From Chaenocephalus aceratus (taxonomy: Eukaryota > Chordata > Actinopteri > Perciformes > Channichthyidae), in NCBI GenBank assembly GCA_023974075.1, contig JAMFTG010000615.1, positions 41,001 through 105,000 on the forward strand: DNA of 64,000 nucleotides, read 5' to 3'. Positions within the stretch are counted from its first letter, which is position 1. Each line of letters begins with the position of its first letter. Positions 25,398 through 36,189 of the stretch are shown here, in pieces. The notes beneath the pieces are model-generated. The model did not search any database, was not told where the DNA came from, and worked only from the letters and a program-made list of their open reading frames with translations. The translations under genes were made by a program, and so were the position numbers.

Positions 25398-25681
25398 GTA
25401 AAACTAGAAGTACTCAGGTCTGGTACTTGAGTAAAAGTAGAATTACTCAGATCTTGTACTTGAGTAAAAGTAGAAGTACTCAGATCTTGTACTTGAGTAA
25501 AAGTAGAAGTACTCAGGTCTTGTACTTGAGTAAAAGTAGAAGTACTCAGGTCTTGTACTTGAGTAAAAGTAGAAGTACTCAGGTCTGGTACTTGAGTAAA
25601 AGTAGAAGTACTCAGGTCTTGTACTTGAGTAAAAGTAGAAGTACTCAGATCTTGTACTTGAGTAAAAGTAGAAGTACCAGA
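25398..25681. repeat. 33-bp tandem repeat inside the dispersed element
   Basis: Unit TACTCAGGTCTTGTACTTGA plus GTAAAAGTAGAAG, about 8.5 copies, with GATC/GGTC variants. Confidence 0.95.
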
Positions 25682-25856
25682 GTGTAGGAATACTCTGTTC
25701 CAGTAAAAGTCCTCATTCAAAATGTCCCTCAAGTGAAAGTAGAAAGTATTCTCATCTAAATATAGTGAAAGACAGTGAAAGTAGTCGTTGTTTGATTGGT
25801 CCATTTCAGAATAATATATATATATGTTTTATAATGATTGATCATGAAAGTGTTCT

Positions 25857-28462
25857 CAAAGCTGGTGAAGGTGCAGCTAGTCTGAAGTACTTTGTAGACT
25901 GCAGGGTAGCTGGTGAAGGTGCAGCTAGTCTGAAGTACTTTGTAGACTGCAGGGTAGCTGGTGAAGGTGCAGCTAGTCTGAAGTACTTTGTAGACTGCAG
26001 GGTAGCTGGTGAAGGTGCAGCTAGTCTGAAGTACTTTGTAGACTGCAGGGTAGCTGGTGGAGGTGCAGCTAGTCTGAAGTACTTTGTAGACTGCAGGGTA
26101 GCTGGTGAAGGTGCAGCTAGTCTGAAGTACTTTGTAGACTGCAGGGTAGCTGGTGAAGGTGCAGCTAGTCTGAAGTACTTTGTAGACTGCAGGGTAGCTG
26201 GTGGAGGTGCAGCTAGTCTGAAGTACTTTGTAGACTGCAGGGTAACTGGTGAAGGTGCAGCTAGTCTGAAGTACTTTGTAGACTGCAGGGTAGCTGGTGA
26301 AGGTGCAGCTAGTCTGAAGTACTTTGTAGACTGCAGGGTAGCTGGTGAAGGTGCAGCTAGTCTGAAGTACTTTGTAGACTGCAGGGTAGCTGGTGAAGGT
26401 GCAGCTAGTCTGAAGTACTTTGTAGACTGCAGGGTAGCTGGTGAAGGTGCAGCTAGTCTGAAGTACTTTGTAGACCGCAGGGTCGCTGGTGAAGGTGCAG
26501 CTAGTCTGAAGTACTTTGTAGACTGCAGGGTAGCTGGTGAAGGTGCAGCTAGTCTGAAGTACTTTGTAGACTGCAGGGTAGCTGGTGGAGGTGCAGCTAG
26601 TCTGAAGTACTTTGTAGACTGCAGGGTAGCTGGTGAAGGTGCAGCTAGTCTGAAGTACTTTGTAGACTGCAGGGTAGCTGGTGGAGGTGCAGCTAGTCTG
26701 AAGTACTTTGTAGACTGCAGGGTAGCTGGTGGAGGTGCAGCTAGTCTGAAGTACTTTGTAGACTGCAGGGTAGCTGGTGGAGGTGCAGCTAGTCTGAAGT
26801 ACTTTGTAGACTGCAGGGCAGCTGGTGGAGGTGCAGCTAGTCTGAAGTACTTTGTAGACTGCAGGGTAGCTGGTGAAGGTGCAGCTAGTCTGAAGTACTT
26901 TGTAGACTGCAGGGTAGCTGGTGGAGGTGCAGCTAGTCTGAAGTACTTTGTAGACTGCAGGGTAGCTGGTGAAGGTGCAGCTAGTCTGAAGTACTTTGTA
27001 GACTGCAGGGTAGCTGGTGAAGGTGCAGCTAGTCTGAAGTACTTTGTAGACTGCAGGGTAGCTGGTGAAGGTGCAGCTAGTCTGAAGTACTTTGTAGACT
27101 GCAGGGTAGCTGGTGAAGGTGCAGCTAGTCTGAAGTACTTTGTAGACTGCAGGGTAGCTGGTGAAGGTGCAGCTAGTCTGAAGTACTTTGTAGACCGCAG
27201 GGTCGCTGGTGAAGGTGCAGCTAGTCTGAAGTACTTTGTAGACTGCAGGGTAGCTGGTGAAGGTGCAGCTAGTCTGAAGTACTTTGTAGACTGCAGGGTA
27301 GCTGGTGGAGGTGCAGCTAGTCTGAAGTACTTTGTAGACTGCAGGGTAGCTGGTGAAGGTGCAGCTAGTCTGAAGTACTTTGTAGACTGCAGGGTAGCTG
27401 GTGAAGGTGCAGCTAGTCTGAAGTACTTTGTAGACCGCAGGGTCGCTGGTGAAGGTGCAGCTAGTCTGAAGTACTTTGTAGACTGCAGGGTAGCTGGTGA
27501 AGGTGCAGCTAGTCTGAAGTACTTTGTAGACTGCAGGGTCGCTGGTGAAGGTGCAGCTAGTCTGAAGTACTTTGTAGACCGCAGGGTCGCTGGTGAAGGT
27601 GCAGCTAGTCTGAAGTACTTTGTAGACTGCAGGGTAGCTGGTGAAGGTGCAGCTAGTCTGAAGTACTTTGTAGACCGCAGGGTCGCTGGTGAAGGTGCAG
27701 CTAGTCTGAAGTACTTTGTAGACCGCAGGGTCGCTGGTGAAGGTGCAGCTAGTCTGAAGTACTTTGTAGACTGCAGGGTAGCTGGTGAAGGTGCAGCTAG
27801 TCTGAAGTACTTTGTAGACTGCAGGGTAGCTGGTGGAGGTGCAGCTAGTCTGAAGTACTTTGTAGACTGCAGGGTAGCTGGTGAAGGTGCAGCTAGTCTG
27901 AAGTACTTTGTAGACTGCAGGGTAGCTGGTGGAGGTGCAGCTAGTCTGAAGTACTTTGTAGACTGCAGGGTAGCTGGTGGAGGTGCAGCTAGTCTGAAGT
28001 ACTTTGTAGACTGCAGGGTAGCTGGTGGAGGTGCAGCTAGTCTGAAGTACTTTGTAGACTGCAGGGTAGCTGGTGAAGGTGCAGCTAGTCTGAAGTACTT
28101 TGTAGACTGCAGGGTAGCTGGTGGAGGTGCAGCTAGTCTGAAGTACTTTGTAGACTGCAGGGTAGCTGGTGGAGGTGCAGCTAGTCTGAAGTACTTTGTA
28201 GACTGCAGGGCAGCTGGTGGAGGTGCAGCTAGTCTGAAGTACTTTGTAGACTGCAGGGTAGCTGGTGAAGGTGCAGCTAGTCTGAAGTACTTTGTAGACT
28301 GCAGGGTAGCTGGTGGAGGTGCAGCTAGTCTGAAGTACTTTGTAGACTGCAGGGTAGCTGGTGGAGGTGCAGCTAGTCTGAAGTACTTTGTAGACTGCAG
28401 GGTAGCTGGTGAAGGTGCAGCTAGTCTGAAGTACTTTGTAGACTGCAGGGTAGCTGGTGGAT
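25857..28462. repeat. 48-bp minisatellite, about 54 copies
   Basis: Unit AGCTGGTGAAGGTGCAGC, TAGTCTGAAGTACTTTG, TAGACTGCAGGGT. Because 48 is a multiple of 3 and the unit lacks stops, frames of 907 codons (+) and 932 codons (-) are open, with a 16-residue period (GEGAASLKYFVDCRVA on +). Variants (GAA or GGA; GACTGC or GACCGC; GGTAGC or GGTCGC or GGCAGC) mark higher-order blocks. Not a gene: it is an expanded segment of a dispersed repeat, single-copy at 45.5 kb. Confidence 0.97.
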
Positions 28463-28732
28463 TTACTCCAGGTGGAACTAAAGTCTGATTCAACACTTGA
28501 TTAGATTTCACATCATTCATCTGAGAAGTAACTGAAGGTATAAATACATGTTGTGGAGGAAAAGTACACAGTAGCATGCCATTGAAAAACTCAAAGTAAA
28601 GTGCCTCTAAATTGTACTTAAGTAAAGTACTTGAGTACATGTTCTGAGTTACTTCCCAACTCTAAAAACAAGATTCTGGTCGAATGCAACACCTCAAATA
28701 CAGACTGTGAAAAGCAGAATTGTTTGGCCTGA

Positions 28733-30803
28733 AGTGAACTCTGACCTCTGAGGTTTGTGAAGTGAACTCTGACCTCTGAGGTTTCTCAAGTGAACTCTGA
28801 CCTCTGAGGTTTCTCAAGTGAACTCTGACCTCTGAGGTTTCTCAAGTGAACTCTGACCTCTGAGGTTTCTGAAGTGAACTCTGACCTCTGAGGTTTCTGA
28901 AGTGAACTCTGACCTCTGAGGTTTCTGAAGTGAACTCTGACCTCTGAGGTTTCTGAAGTGAACTCTGACCTTTGAGGTTTCTGAAGTGAACTCTGACCTC
29001 TGAGGTTTCTCAAGTGAACTCTGACCTCTGAGGTTTCTCAAGTGAACTCTGACCTCTGAGGTTTCTCAAGTGAACTCTGACCTCTGAGGTTTCTGAAGTG
29101 AACTCTGAGGTTTCTCAAGTGAACTCTGACCTCTGAGGTTTCTGAAGTGAACTCTGACCTCTGAGGTTTCTCAAGTGAACTCTGACCTCTGAGGTTTCTC
29201 AAGTGAACTCTGACCTCTGAGGTTTCTCAAGTGAACTCTGACCTCTGAGGTTTCTGAAGTGAACTCTGACCTCTGAGGTTTCTGAAGTGAACTCTGACCT
29301 CTGAGGTTTCTGAAGTGAACTCTGACCTCTGAGGTTTCTGAAGTGAACTCTGACCTTTGAGGTTTCTGAAGTGAACTCTGACCTCTGAGGTTTCTCAAGT
29401 GAACTCTGACCTCTGAGGTTTCTCAAGTGAACTCTGACCTCTGAGGTTTCTGAAGTGAACTCTGAGGTTTCTCAAGTGAACTCTGACCTCTGAGGTTTCT
29501 GAAGTGAACTCTGACCTCTGAGGTTTCTGAAGTGAACTCTGACCTCTGAGGTTTCTCAAGTGAACTCTGAACTCTGAGGTTTCTCAAGTGAACTCTGACC
29601 TCTGAGGTTTCTCAAGTGAACTCTGAACTCTGAGGTTTCTCAAGTGAACTCTGACCTCTGAGGTTTCTGAAGTGAACTCTGACCTCTGAGGTTTCTGAAG
29701 TGAACTCTGACCTTTGAGGTTTCTCAAGTGAACTCTGAACTCTGAGGTTTCTGAAGTGAACTCTGACCTCTGAGGTTTCTGAAGTGAACTCTGAACTCTG
29801 AGGTTTCTGAAGTGAACTCTGACCTCTGAGGTTTCTGAAGTGAACTCTGAACTCTGAGGTTTCTGAAGTGAACTCTGACCTCTGAGGTTTCTCAAGTGAA
29901 CTCTGACCTCTGAGGTTTCTCAAGTGAACTCTGACCTCTGAGGTTTCTGAAGTGAACTCTGACCTCTGAGGTCTCTGAAGTGAACTCTGACCTCTGAGGT
30001 TTCTGAAGTGAACTCTGACCTCTGAGGTTTCTCAAGTGAACTCTGACCTCTGAGGTTTCTGAAGTGAACTCTGACCTCTGAGGTTTCTGAAGTGAACTCT
30101 GACCTCTGAGGTTTCTGAAGTGAACTCTGAACTCTGAGGTTTCTGAAGTGAACTCTGACCTCTGAGGTTTCTGAAGTGAACTCTGACCTCTGAGGTTTCT
30201 CAAGTGAACTCTGACCTCTGAGGTTTCTGAAGTGAACTCTGAACTCTGAACTCTGAGGTTTCTGAAGTGACCTCTGACCTCTGAGGTTTCTGAAGTGAAC
30301 TCTGACCTCTGAGGTTTCTGAAGTGAACTCTGACCTCTGAGGTTTCTCAAGTGAACTCTGACCTCTGAGGTTTCTGAAGTGAACTCTGACCTCTGAGGTC
30401 TCTGAAGTGAACTCTGACCTCTGAGGTTTCTGAAGTGAACTCTGACCTCTGAGGTTTCTCAAGTGAACTCTGACCTCTGAGGTTTCTGAAGTGAACTCTG
30501 AACTCTGAGGTTTCTGAAGTGACCTCTGACCTCTGAGGTTTCTGAAGTGAACTCTGACCTCTGAGGTCTCTGAAGTGAACTCTGACCTCTGAGGTTTCTG
30601 AAGTGAACTCTGACCTCTGAGGTTTCTCAAGTGAACTCTGACCTCTGAGGTTTCTGAAGTGAACTCTGACCTCTGAGGTTTCTGAAGTGAACTCTGACCT
30701 CTGAGGTTTCTGAAGTGAACTCTGAACTCTGAGGTTTCTGAAGTGAACTCTGACCTCTGAGGTTTCTGAAGTGAACTCTGACCTCTGAGGCTTCCCAGGT
30801 GAA
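28733..30803. repeat. 28-bp minisatellite, about 74 copies
   Basis: Unit GAGGTTTCTGAAGTGAAC plus TCTGACCTCT, with CTCAAG or CTGAAG and GACC or GAAC variants. A 7-bp-short unit recurs at about 29,105 and 29,490. Blocks starting near 28,786 and 29,171 are identical over at least about 256 bp at a 385-bp offset. Open minus-strand frames with an 84-bp period are artefacts. Confidence 0.98.
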
Positions 30804-30879
30804 CTCTGAGGTGTTTCTCCCACACAGCTGGAAGCAGGAAGTGGACCTCAGGACCCTCCGTCAGAAGGTGCATGTGTGA

Positions 30880-31180
30880 CGCAGAGGATGCTGAGAGGAA
30901 GCACTTCCTGAAGACATCTAATTGCTAATCTATAATCCTTTAATACGCTCCTGCCTCCTCCCGATTGATCCCCTTCCAGCGGAACGGCAGCACCGGGGGC
31001 CGGGTTAATCCGTTACTGAGAGCCAGGCTCTGCCAATCCAAATGGCTCTTTACCCCCGTCACCCACCCCGTCCTCCCCCGTTATTGTCTGTCATTGATAA
31101 CCTCATCAAAAAGGACGTAAGACAACGACGCTTTGTTTACGACAGAAAGGATGTTCCTCTGCAGCACGTCGTTGATGGAT
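30880..31180. promoter_or_regulatory. Candidate conserved non-coding element
   Basis: Repeat-free and balanced in composition, with ATTGCTAATC, GGTTAATCCG, ATCCAAATGG and TGTCATTGATAACC. It differs sharply from the adjacent array and the AT-rich DNA after it. Inferred only. Confidence 0.25.
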
Positions 31181-31740
31181 TGGATTAAATTAGATTATCT
31201 TTATTGGTCTAGTTTCACAATTCTGACAAATTAAATTAATATTTCATTTTTTCCCTGAGAATTATATTTTGTTAATTCTTTTTTTATCAGAATCTCAGAA
31301 TTCTGATTGTTTTGTTTTTTAATTATCAAAAATCTTTTTTTTTTTTTGGGGAATTCTGAATTTTCCCCTGAGAATTCTTATTTCTTATATTCTTATAATT
31401 GTTGTCGTAATACTGAATTGTACTGAAAAAATTACCGGGTAAAAAACATTTGAATTCTCTCGACACAGTCCGTTTGTTTAAATCGAACAAAAGGTGAAGT
31501 GTACAAATAAAACGTGGCCGTTGGATGGGATGCTACGCGCCAGACGTATGGCTTCAAATGAGTGTTTCATTGTTAGCATATGAGTGAAATCAAAAAAGGG
31601 TTTCTTCTAAAAGGTAAAATGTAATTTTGAAGTCAAGCATTTCCATATTTAAATGCTATGTTGGGTTTCGATCTGCAGTCAGAGTTATATCGGGAGTGCA
31701 TCATCAATTATCTCCTTTATGGCCTCAGCGGTTAATACAC
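31181..31740. other. AT-rich stretch with CAGAATT/GAATTCTGA words
   Basis: 31210-31430 is a degenerate tract of TCAGAATTCTGA-like words and T-runs, similar to 50,083-50,300. No gene. Confidence 0.4.
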
Positions 31741-31743
31741 TTA

Positions 31744-32216
31744 GGTAACACTTTATATTAAGGTACACTTATTCACCACCAACTATAATTAACATGTTAG
31801 AGTCAAACTACTAGCTTATTTGTTACGAACAAGACTTCACTTTAAAATAAGTTTCTGAGTTAGAAATAGCAATTATTTTGTTATTTAGACACAAGTAACA
31901 CTTTCACGTCTTGTTACATAAGAATAGATCATAGTGTTATTATGGTTATTATGAGGCCCTTATTGAGCAGCGCATATTGAGACCAAAGCTCATGAACAAC
32001 TTCCTTCCTTGCAACAAATCAGCACTAATTACTAATTAGAGGGTTATTGAGGAAACTCTCAACTAACGGCTTATTACTTGGAGAATACGGTGATTTAAAA
32101 TAAGGCATTAATAAGTGTTTAATACTGACCAATAAAGAGCCAATACACTGCTGATATGCATGTTAACTAACAACTAGCTGATGGTGAATATGTGTACCTT
32201 AATATAAAGTGTTACC
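31744..32216. mobile_element. MITE, 473 bp, 25-bp perfect TIRs, TTA target duplication
   Basis: The ends start GGTAACACTTTATATTAAGG and are perfectly inverted over 25 bp (31744-31768 and 32192-32216). TTA flanks both sides (31741-31743 and 32217-32219), as in PIF/Harbinger-type insertions. There is no coding content. Confidence 0.88.
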
Positions 32217-32361
32217 TTAACGTATTTCTAACTTGCGGCCCGTCTACACTACAGCGTCGACAGCGTCGAAAACTCCAATCTGCCCATTCACTTTCAATGG
32301 GGTGACGTCACGTAGCCTCGCTTTTTCGCCGAACTGAATTGTGGGTAGCAGAGCCGTCCGT

Positions 32362-32424
32362 CTCCGGCGTCTCCGGCGTCAGAAGTTGAACAATGTTCAA
32401 CTTCTGACGCCGGAGACGCCGGAG
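32362..32424. repeat. Perfect 31-bp inverted repeat with one-base centre
   Basis: Left arm 32362-32392 begins CTCCGGCGTCTCCGGCGTCA. Right arm 32394-32424 is its exact reverse complement. One A lies between. Confidence 0.97.
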
Positions 32425-32701
32425 TAGCCAGCGCCAGCCAATCAAATCCCGTTTCCCAAAATCTGACAGCTGAAGCCGTAGCCAATCAAACCGCGTCTAA
32501 GCTGGGAGAGATATCCCGCCGTTCATTTCTATATTTCAAAAAAAGTCGGAGGAGAAACTAACTATCGCCGTAGCGAATCACCCGGTTTTGTATGACCAGC
32601 CCCTCTTCACCTACCGGGACACAACCCGGAGGAACCAGGCATGGAGGGAGGTGGCAGAGGCAGTGGGGGAAACTGGTAGGGTTTCGCCTGTTTGGGGAGT
32701 T

Positions 32702-32734
<33 letters not shown>

Positions 32735-32737
32735 TGC
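32702..32737. repeat. (TA)n microsatellite
   Basis: ATATAT run. Confidence 0.9.
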
Positions 32738-32893
32738 TCCCATACAATCCCCGGGGTTTTTTGCTTTGTATGTCGGGGGCGGGAGATTCATGTGATTGGT
32801 TGTTGGTCGTGTTGCTTGAATAAAATCCCCAAGCTCCAGACACGCCCAGCTCCAAGCTTTCTTTGGAGCTGTAGTGTGGACGCTCCGTTAATG

Positions 32894-33578
32894 TTGCCTC
32901 ACTACAAGAGTGGAGGAATATCGTTTCTTCTCATGCGTCTCCGTGTCTGTAATCCCTCGTATCACAAGCACCAAGCCTCGCCCTGAGGTCAGGGTGACGA
33001 GAGGAGGAAGTGACCGTCTGCTTCCCATTAACCTCCGAGTCCAGACCGCAAACCTCTTCCCTCTCCTCCTCCTTTCCCTGATGCCGATACTTTGTGATTC
33101 CTAAAGCTTATAATTATAAAGCTTTTGGTTATCTTAACCCCGTAAAGCCCACATATAGGAAAACATTAGAATTCATTTGGTTGACCTTTCAGATGTTGTG
33201 GAGCCTCTCAGAAATGTAAGAGTTTTCATATTGTATACGTGTTGGTAGTATTCTGCCCTTGCAAGCATACTTTGGGATTGCAGGCTTGGCAGACGGCTTA
33301 ACACGGAGCGACACACCCAGCAGACAGCAGCTCAGTTTGAGGTGTTTACTTAATCATTTCCATTTTCATTTCAACTTCCATTTCCATTTTGTAAAACTGA
33401 AACACAAACAAAGTACACAGTCACGAGACGTTGTCGCTTTCAGCACTAAAACAAAGAAACAAGACTAAGCGCCTGTTAGCATAAATGCTGTTCACAGGCT
33501 AACAATCAGTCGTTGTTCTACATGTTTTTTTAATATACTCAGTTTAAATGTGCAACTAAGAGAATATAAGATTTGGTA
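32894..33578. other. Unassigned non-coding stretch
   Basis: 33357-33392 is a short CATTTTCATTTC tandem. No gene recognised. Confidence 0.35.
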
Positions 33579-33586
33579 CTTACAGA

Positions 33587-33715
33587 CAGGGGCGCCGTAA
33601 GGGGGTGAAAAGTTAGGACGATTCTAAGGGCCGTGACTGACAGGGGCCCAGCTATCTTTAGAACAGGAAGAAAACACGTTTTAAGTAACCAATGTGATAT
33701 CTTTTCATGGCCCTG
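33587..33715. mobile_element. Minimal hAT-like element, 129 bp
   Basis: It starts CAGGGGCGCC and ends CATGGCCCTG. It is flanked by a perfect 8-bp duplication CTTACAGA (33579-33586 and 33716-33723). Only the ends of a larger element remain. Confidence 0.82.
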
Positions 33716-33789
33716 CTTACAGACATAAAGACCCTAAGATTTGAGCAAGGATTCTGTTGACAGGAAACAACTCATGTCCTCCATAGACA

Positions 33790-34200
33790 GCCAGAAACAT
33801 CACATTACATTACATTTAGCTGACGCTTTTATCCAAAGATACAATAAGTGCATTCGACCAGGAAGACACAACCTTGAAGAAAACAGAATCATAAAGTACA
33901 TCAGGCTTCATAGAGCCAAGCATTTCAAGTGCTCCTCAGCTGGCTTTAGAGGAGCCAGTCCTTTGTTAGTATATAAGTGCTTTGTTAGTAGTTCTATCCT
34001 CGAGGTGGAGTCGAAGGAGATGAGTGTTCAGTCTGGAAGGTGTGTGAGCTTTCTGCTGTCCTGTCAATGGGAGCTCGTTCCACCATCTTGGAGCCAGGAC
34101 AGCAAACCCACGTGTTCAATCATGAAACTATGGCAAGCCTTTATGGACACACAGTGCAGAACCCAAAGCCCTTTGCAGACCCTCTGAAAGCGGCAGCGCA
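33790..34200 (-). repeat. LINE 3' end, copy B, with decayed ORF2 C-terminus
   Basis: Reverse complement of the 3310-3670 family. On the minus strand, 34050-34110 still reads as GCTGTCCTGGCTCCAAGATG then GTGGAACGAGCTCCC. Translated, this resembles the VLAPRWWNELP motif near the end of LINE ORF2 proteins. It ends with the CAGCTAAATGTAATGTAATG tail (in reverse) at 33793-33812. Confidence 0.7.
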
Positions 34201-34960
34201 GGTACGCTTTTAGGGAATGTTGTAATACTGCAGCGCTGGGCTTCGGTGGGAGCAGCTTTCTGCATTTCTACTCACATCGTCTGAATGAATATATTGAACA
34301 ACTAAGGGTTAATTTGCAGGGTTGATTTCTTACTTAGCCCTATATCAGTATAGCATGAATAATAATCACACATCAGTCATATTTGTTATGAATAGTCATG
34401 TATTAAATATGAATATCATGGCAGTCCCAAAAACAGTTCCTATGCGTACGCACACTTGGGGCATTGAGTGTTTGTGTACCCTTTAGTGTCTGCAGCGTCC
34501 TCTCTTCACTGGAACCTGTGCACTCGGGCCTCCCGTAGGTCCAGTGCAGGCTGTGGTCTCCTGGATGGCCCGCCCGGTGGACTCCCAGCACCTGGGGAGG
34601 GTCTCTTCTGAGCATTCAACGGGCTCCTTGATGTCGCTGCTGGGCTCCCGTTGCCTCAAGATGGCCGTCCTCTCTTAAGTGTTTTCAGAGGACTTGTGGT
34701 AACCTGATTAGAACAGAATCAATCGAGATACATGTCAACAATACATTAGGATGCAAGTTAAACATATTACAGTGAAATATAGAAAAGTATTACAAACGGC
34801 AAATAGCAGAAAAGCATTCTTACCAGGATGAGAGAGGATGCTAGCTCTGCCTGAAGCTCTCCTGGTCCGGATCTCCTGGTCCGGATCTCCTGCTCCGCCT
34901 GTCGGGCTCTGCCGTCCCGCTCGTAGAGGAGCAGGCGTTGATCACGGCGAGGAGGATGGT
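34201..34960. other. Unassigned non-coding stretch
   Basis: 34857-34882 holds a short GGTCCGGATCTCCT duplication. No gene recognised. Confidence 0.35.
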
Positions 34961-34964
34961 GCGC

Positions 34965-35110
34965 CATCATGTCACTTGTTAGACGCTTTTATCCAAAGCG
35001 ACTTACATACTCGATGCTGTGGGCGATCCCCACAGGAGCACTTTGGGGTGAAGCGGGGGTTCACACTCAAGGCTTCCTTTGATGTGGCCCACAAGAGCTC
35101 TGAAAGGATA
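34965..35110 (-). repeat. SINE or LINE tail fragment
   Basis: TTAGACGCTTTTATCCAAAG followed by CGACTTACATAC is the reverse complement of the GTCGCTTTGGATAAAAGCGT tail type common to fish SINEs and their partner LINEs. Confidence 0.55.
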
Positions 35111-36180
35111 CAATATGTATTATACGGTTACATGCCGCTTTACAGAAGCACGTTGCCCATAAACTACATGTCCCACAATGCATCTCATTGTGTGACTTGC
35201 AATTATTCGGCCTGGACTTCTGCTTTCAGACAGTTAATTATTCAGTTGTTACCCTATCCCATAATAACCCAATGCAGAGGCAATAATGTGATATAATACA
35301 TTATTTTATATACACGATATATTTATAAATGTATTTATAACGTTTTGCACTGGCTTTTAATACTAGTTGAACATAACATTTTGATAGTTGTATGTGTTTT
35401 ATATGTTTCTTTATATTATGTTACTCCTCGTGTTGTTGTATAAGCGGTCCCTGTTCAGCACTGAGGTGGTTCTGAACGCTCTGAGTGCAGCCATAATGCT
35501 GACGTGGCCCACGGTGAAATTGAGTTTGAGCCCCCTGTCTTAAAGGGACATGTAGTCCTGCTGATGTTCAGGTTGATTTAGTATCAAGTGTCTCCATGGT
35601 GACGTGGCTCAGAATCAGAGTCTCTTCATTCGTCCCACAGAGCGGGCATTTGCATTTGTTACAAGAAAAGAGACAGTTTAATACAAATTAAAAAGAAAGT
35701 TACACAATTTACAAAAAACACATCCTGTAACGGTTCTGAGGATTTAGCAGCCAGGTATATATTGCACAGTTATGAACAGCATATATATATATATATATAT
35801 ATATATATTGCACAAACTGGAAAAAACGGGGAATAAGATTTACTTGGGAAAAAAACAAATTGCACTCAGAAAACCTGAGTAAATGTAACAACGTATATTC
35901 AAGTAGCTTCTACTTACAGTTAAGAAGTGTTTGTTACTAAAAGCAATCACATGTCAGTTTCTGTACATTTGACTTACTATTGCAGAGTAGATTATATTTG
36001 CTTCTTATTACAAATCTCCAGTTACAACTATTTGGCTTTTCAGGTTGTTTTTACTTCTATTTTTACCTTTTATTTAATAATAATAATATATATATAATAT
36101 CAAATGCAATTCTTATTCAACCATCATTATATATATATATTGCACTTATTGCACAACAAGGGGTGTTATAGTCTGTGTTG
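35111..36180. other. AT-rich non-coding stretch with TA repeats
   Basis: (TA)n runs lie at 35782-35808 and around 36090 and 36128-36140. 35625-35700 (TTCATTCGTCCCACAGAGCG) resembles a truncated retroelement 3' end. No gene. Confidence 0.4.
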
Positions 36181-36189
36181 CTGTGCATG

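Larger units (their letters stand above)
25310..28670 (+). mobile_element. Dispersed GTACTTAAGTA-type element with two internal expansions
   Basis: Left part: GTACTTGAGTAAAAGTAGAA words. Right end: TTGTACTTAAGTAAAGTACT and GAGTTACTTCCCAACTC, the inverted form of the GTGGGAAG...AGTAC start at 44,620. A second copy of the right half, in reverse orientation, lies at about 44,620-45,555. The words TCCATTTCAGAATAATATAT occur twice (25312-25331 and 25801-25820), so an internal segment is also duplicated. Between the edges sit the 33-bp and 48-bp arrays. It resembles an abundant fish repeat. Class and exact ends are unsure. Confidence 0.7.
32237..32893. mobile_element. MITE-like element with inverted ends, Harbinger-like
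   Basis: The left end CGGCCCGTCTACACTACAGC is inverted relative to the right end GCTGTAGTGTGGACGCTCCG. It contains a 63-bp hairpin at 32362-32424. The target duplication is not clear. It starts only about 20 bp after the preceding MITE. Confidence 0.65.

Noticed and set aside
25765..28640. 907- and 932-codon frames on opposite strands
   Set aside because: Tandem 48-bp repeat derived from a dispersed element; single-copy elsewhere in the window without a coding context.
28786..30873. Periodic minus-strand frames of 75 to 317 codons
   Set aside because: 28-bp minisatellite; the third open frame repeats the same peptide in shifted phase.
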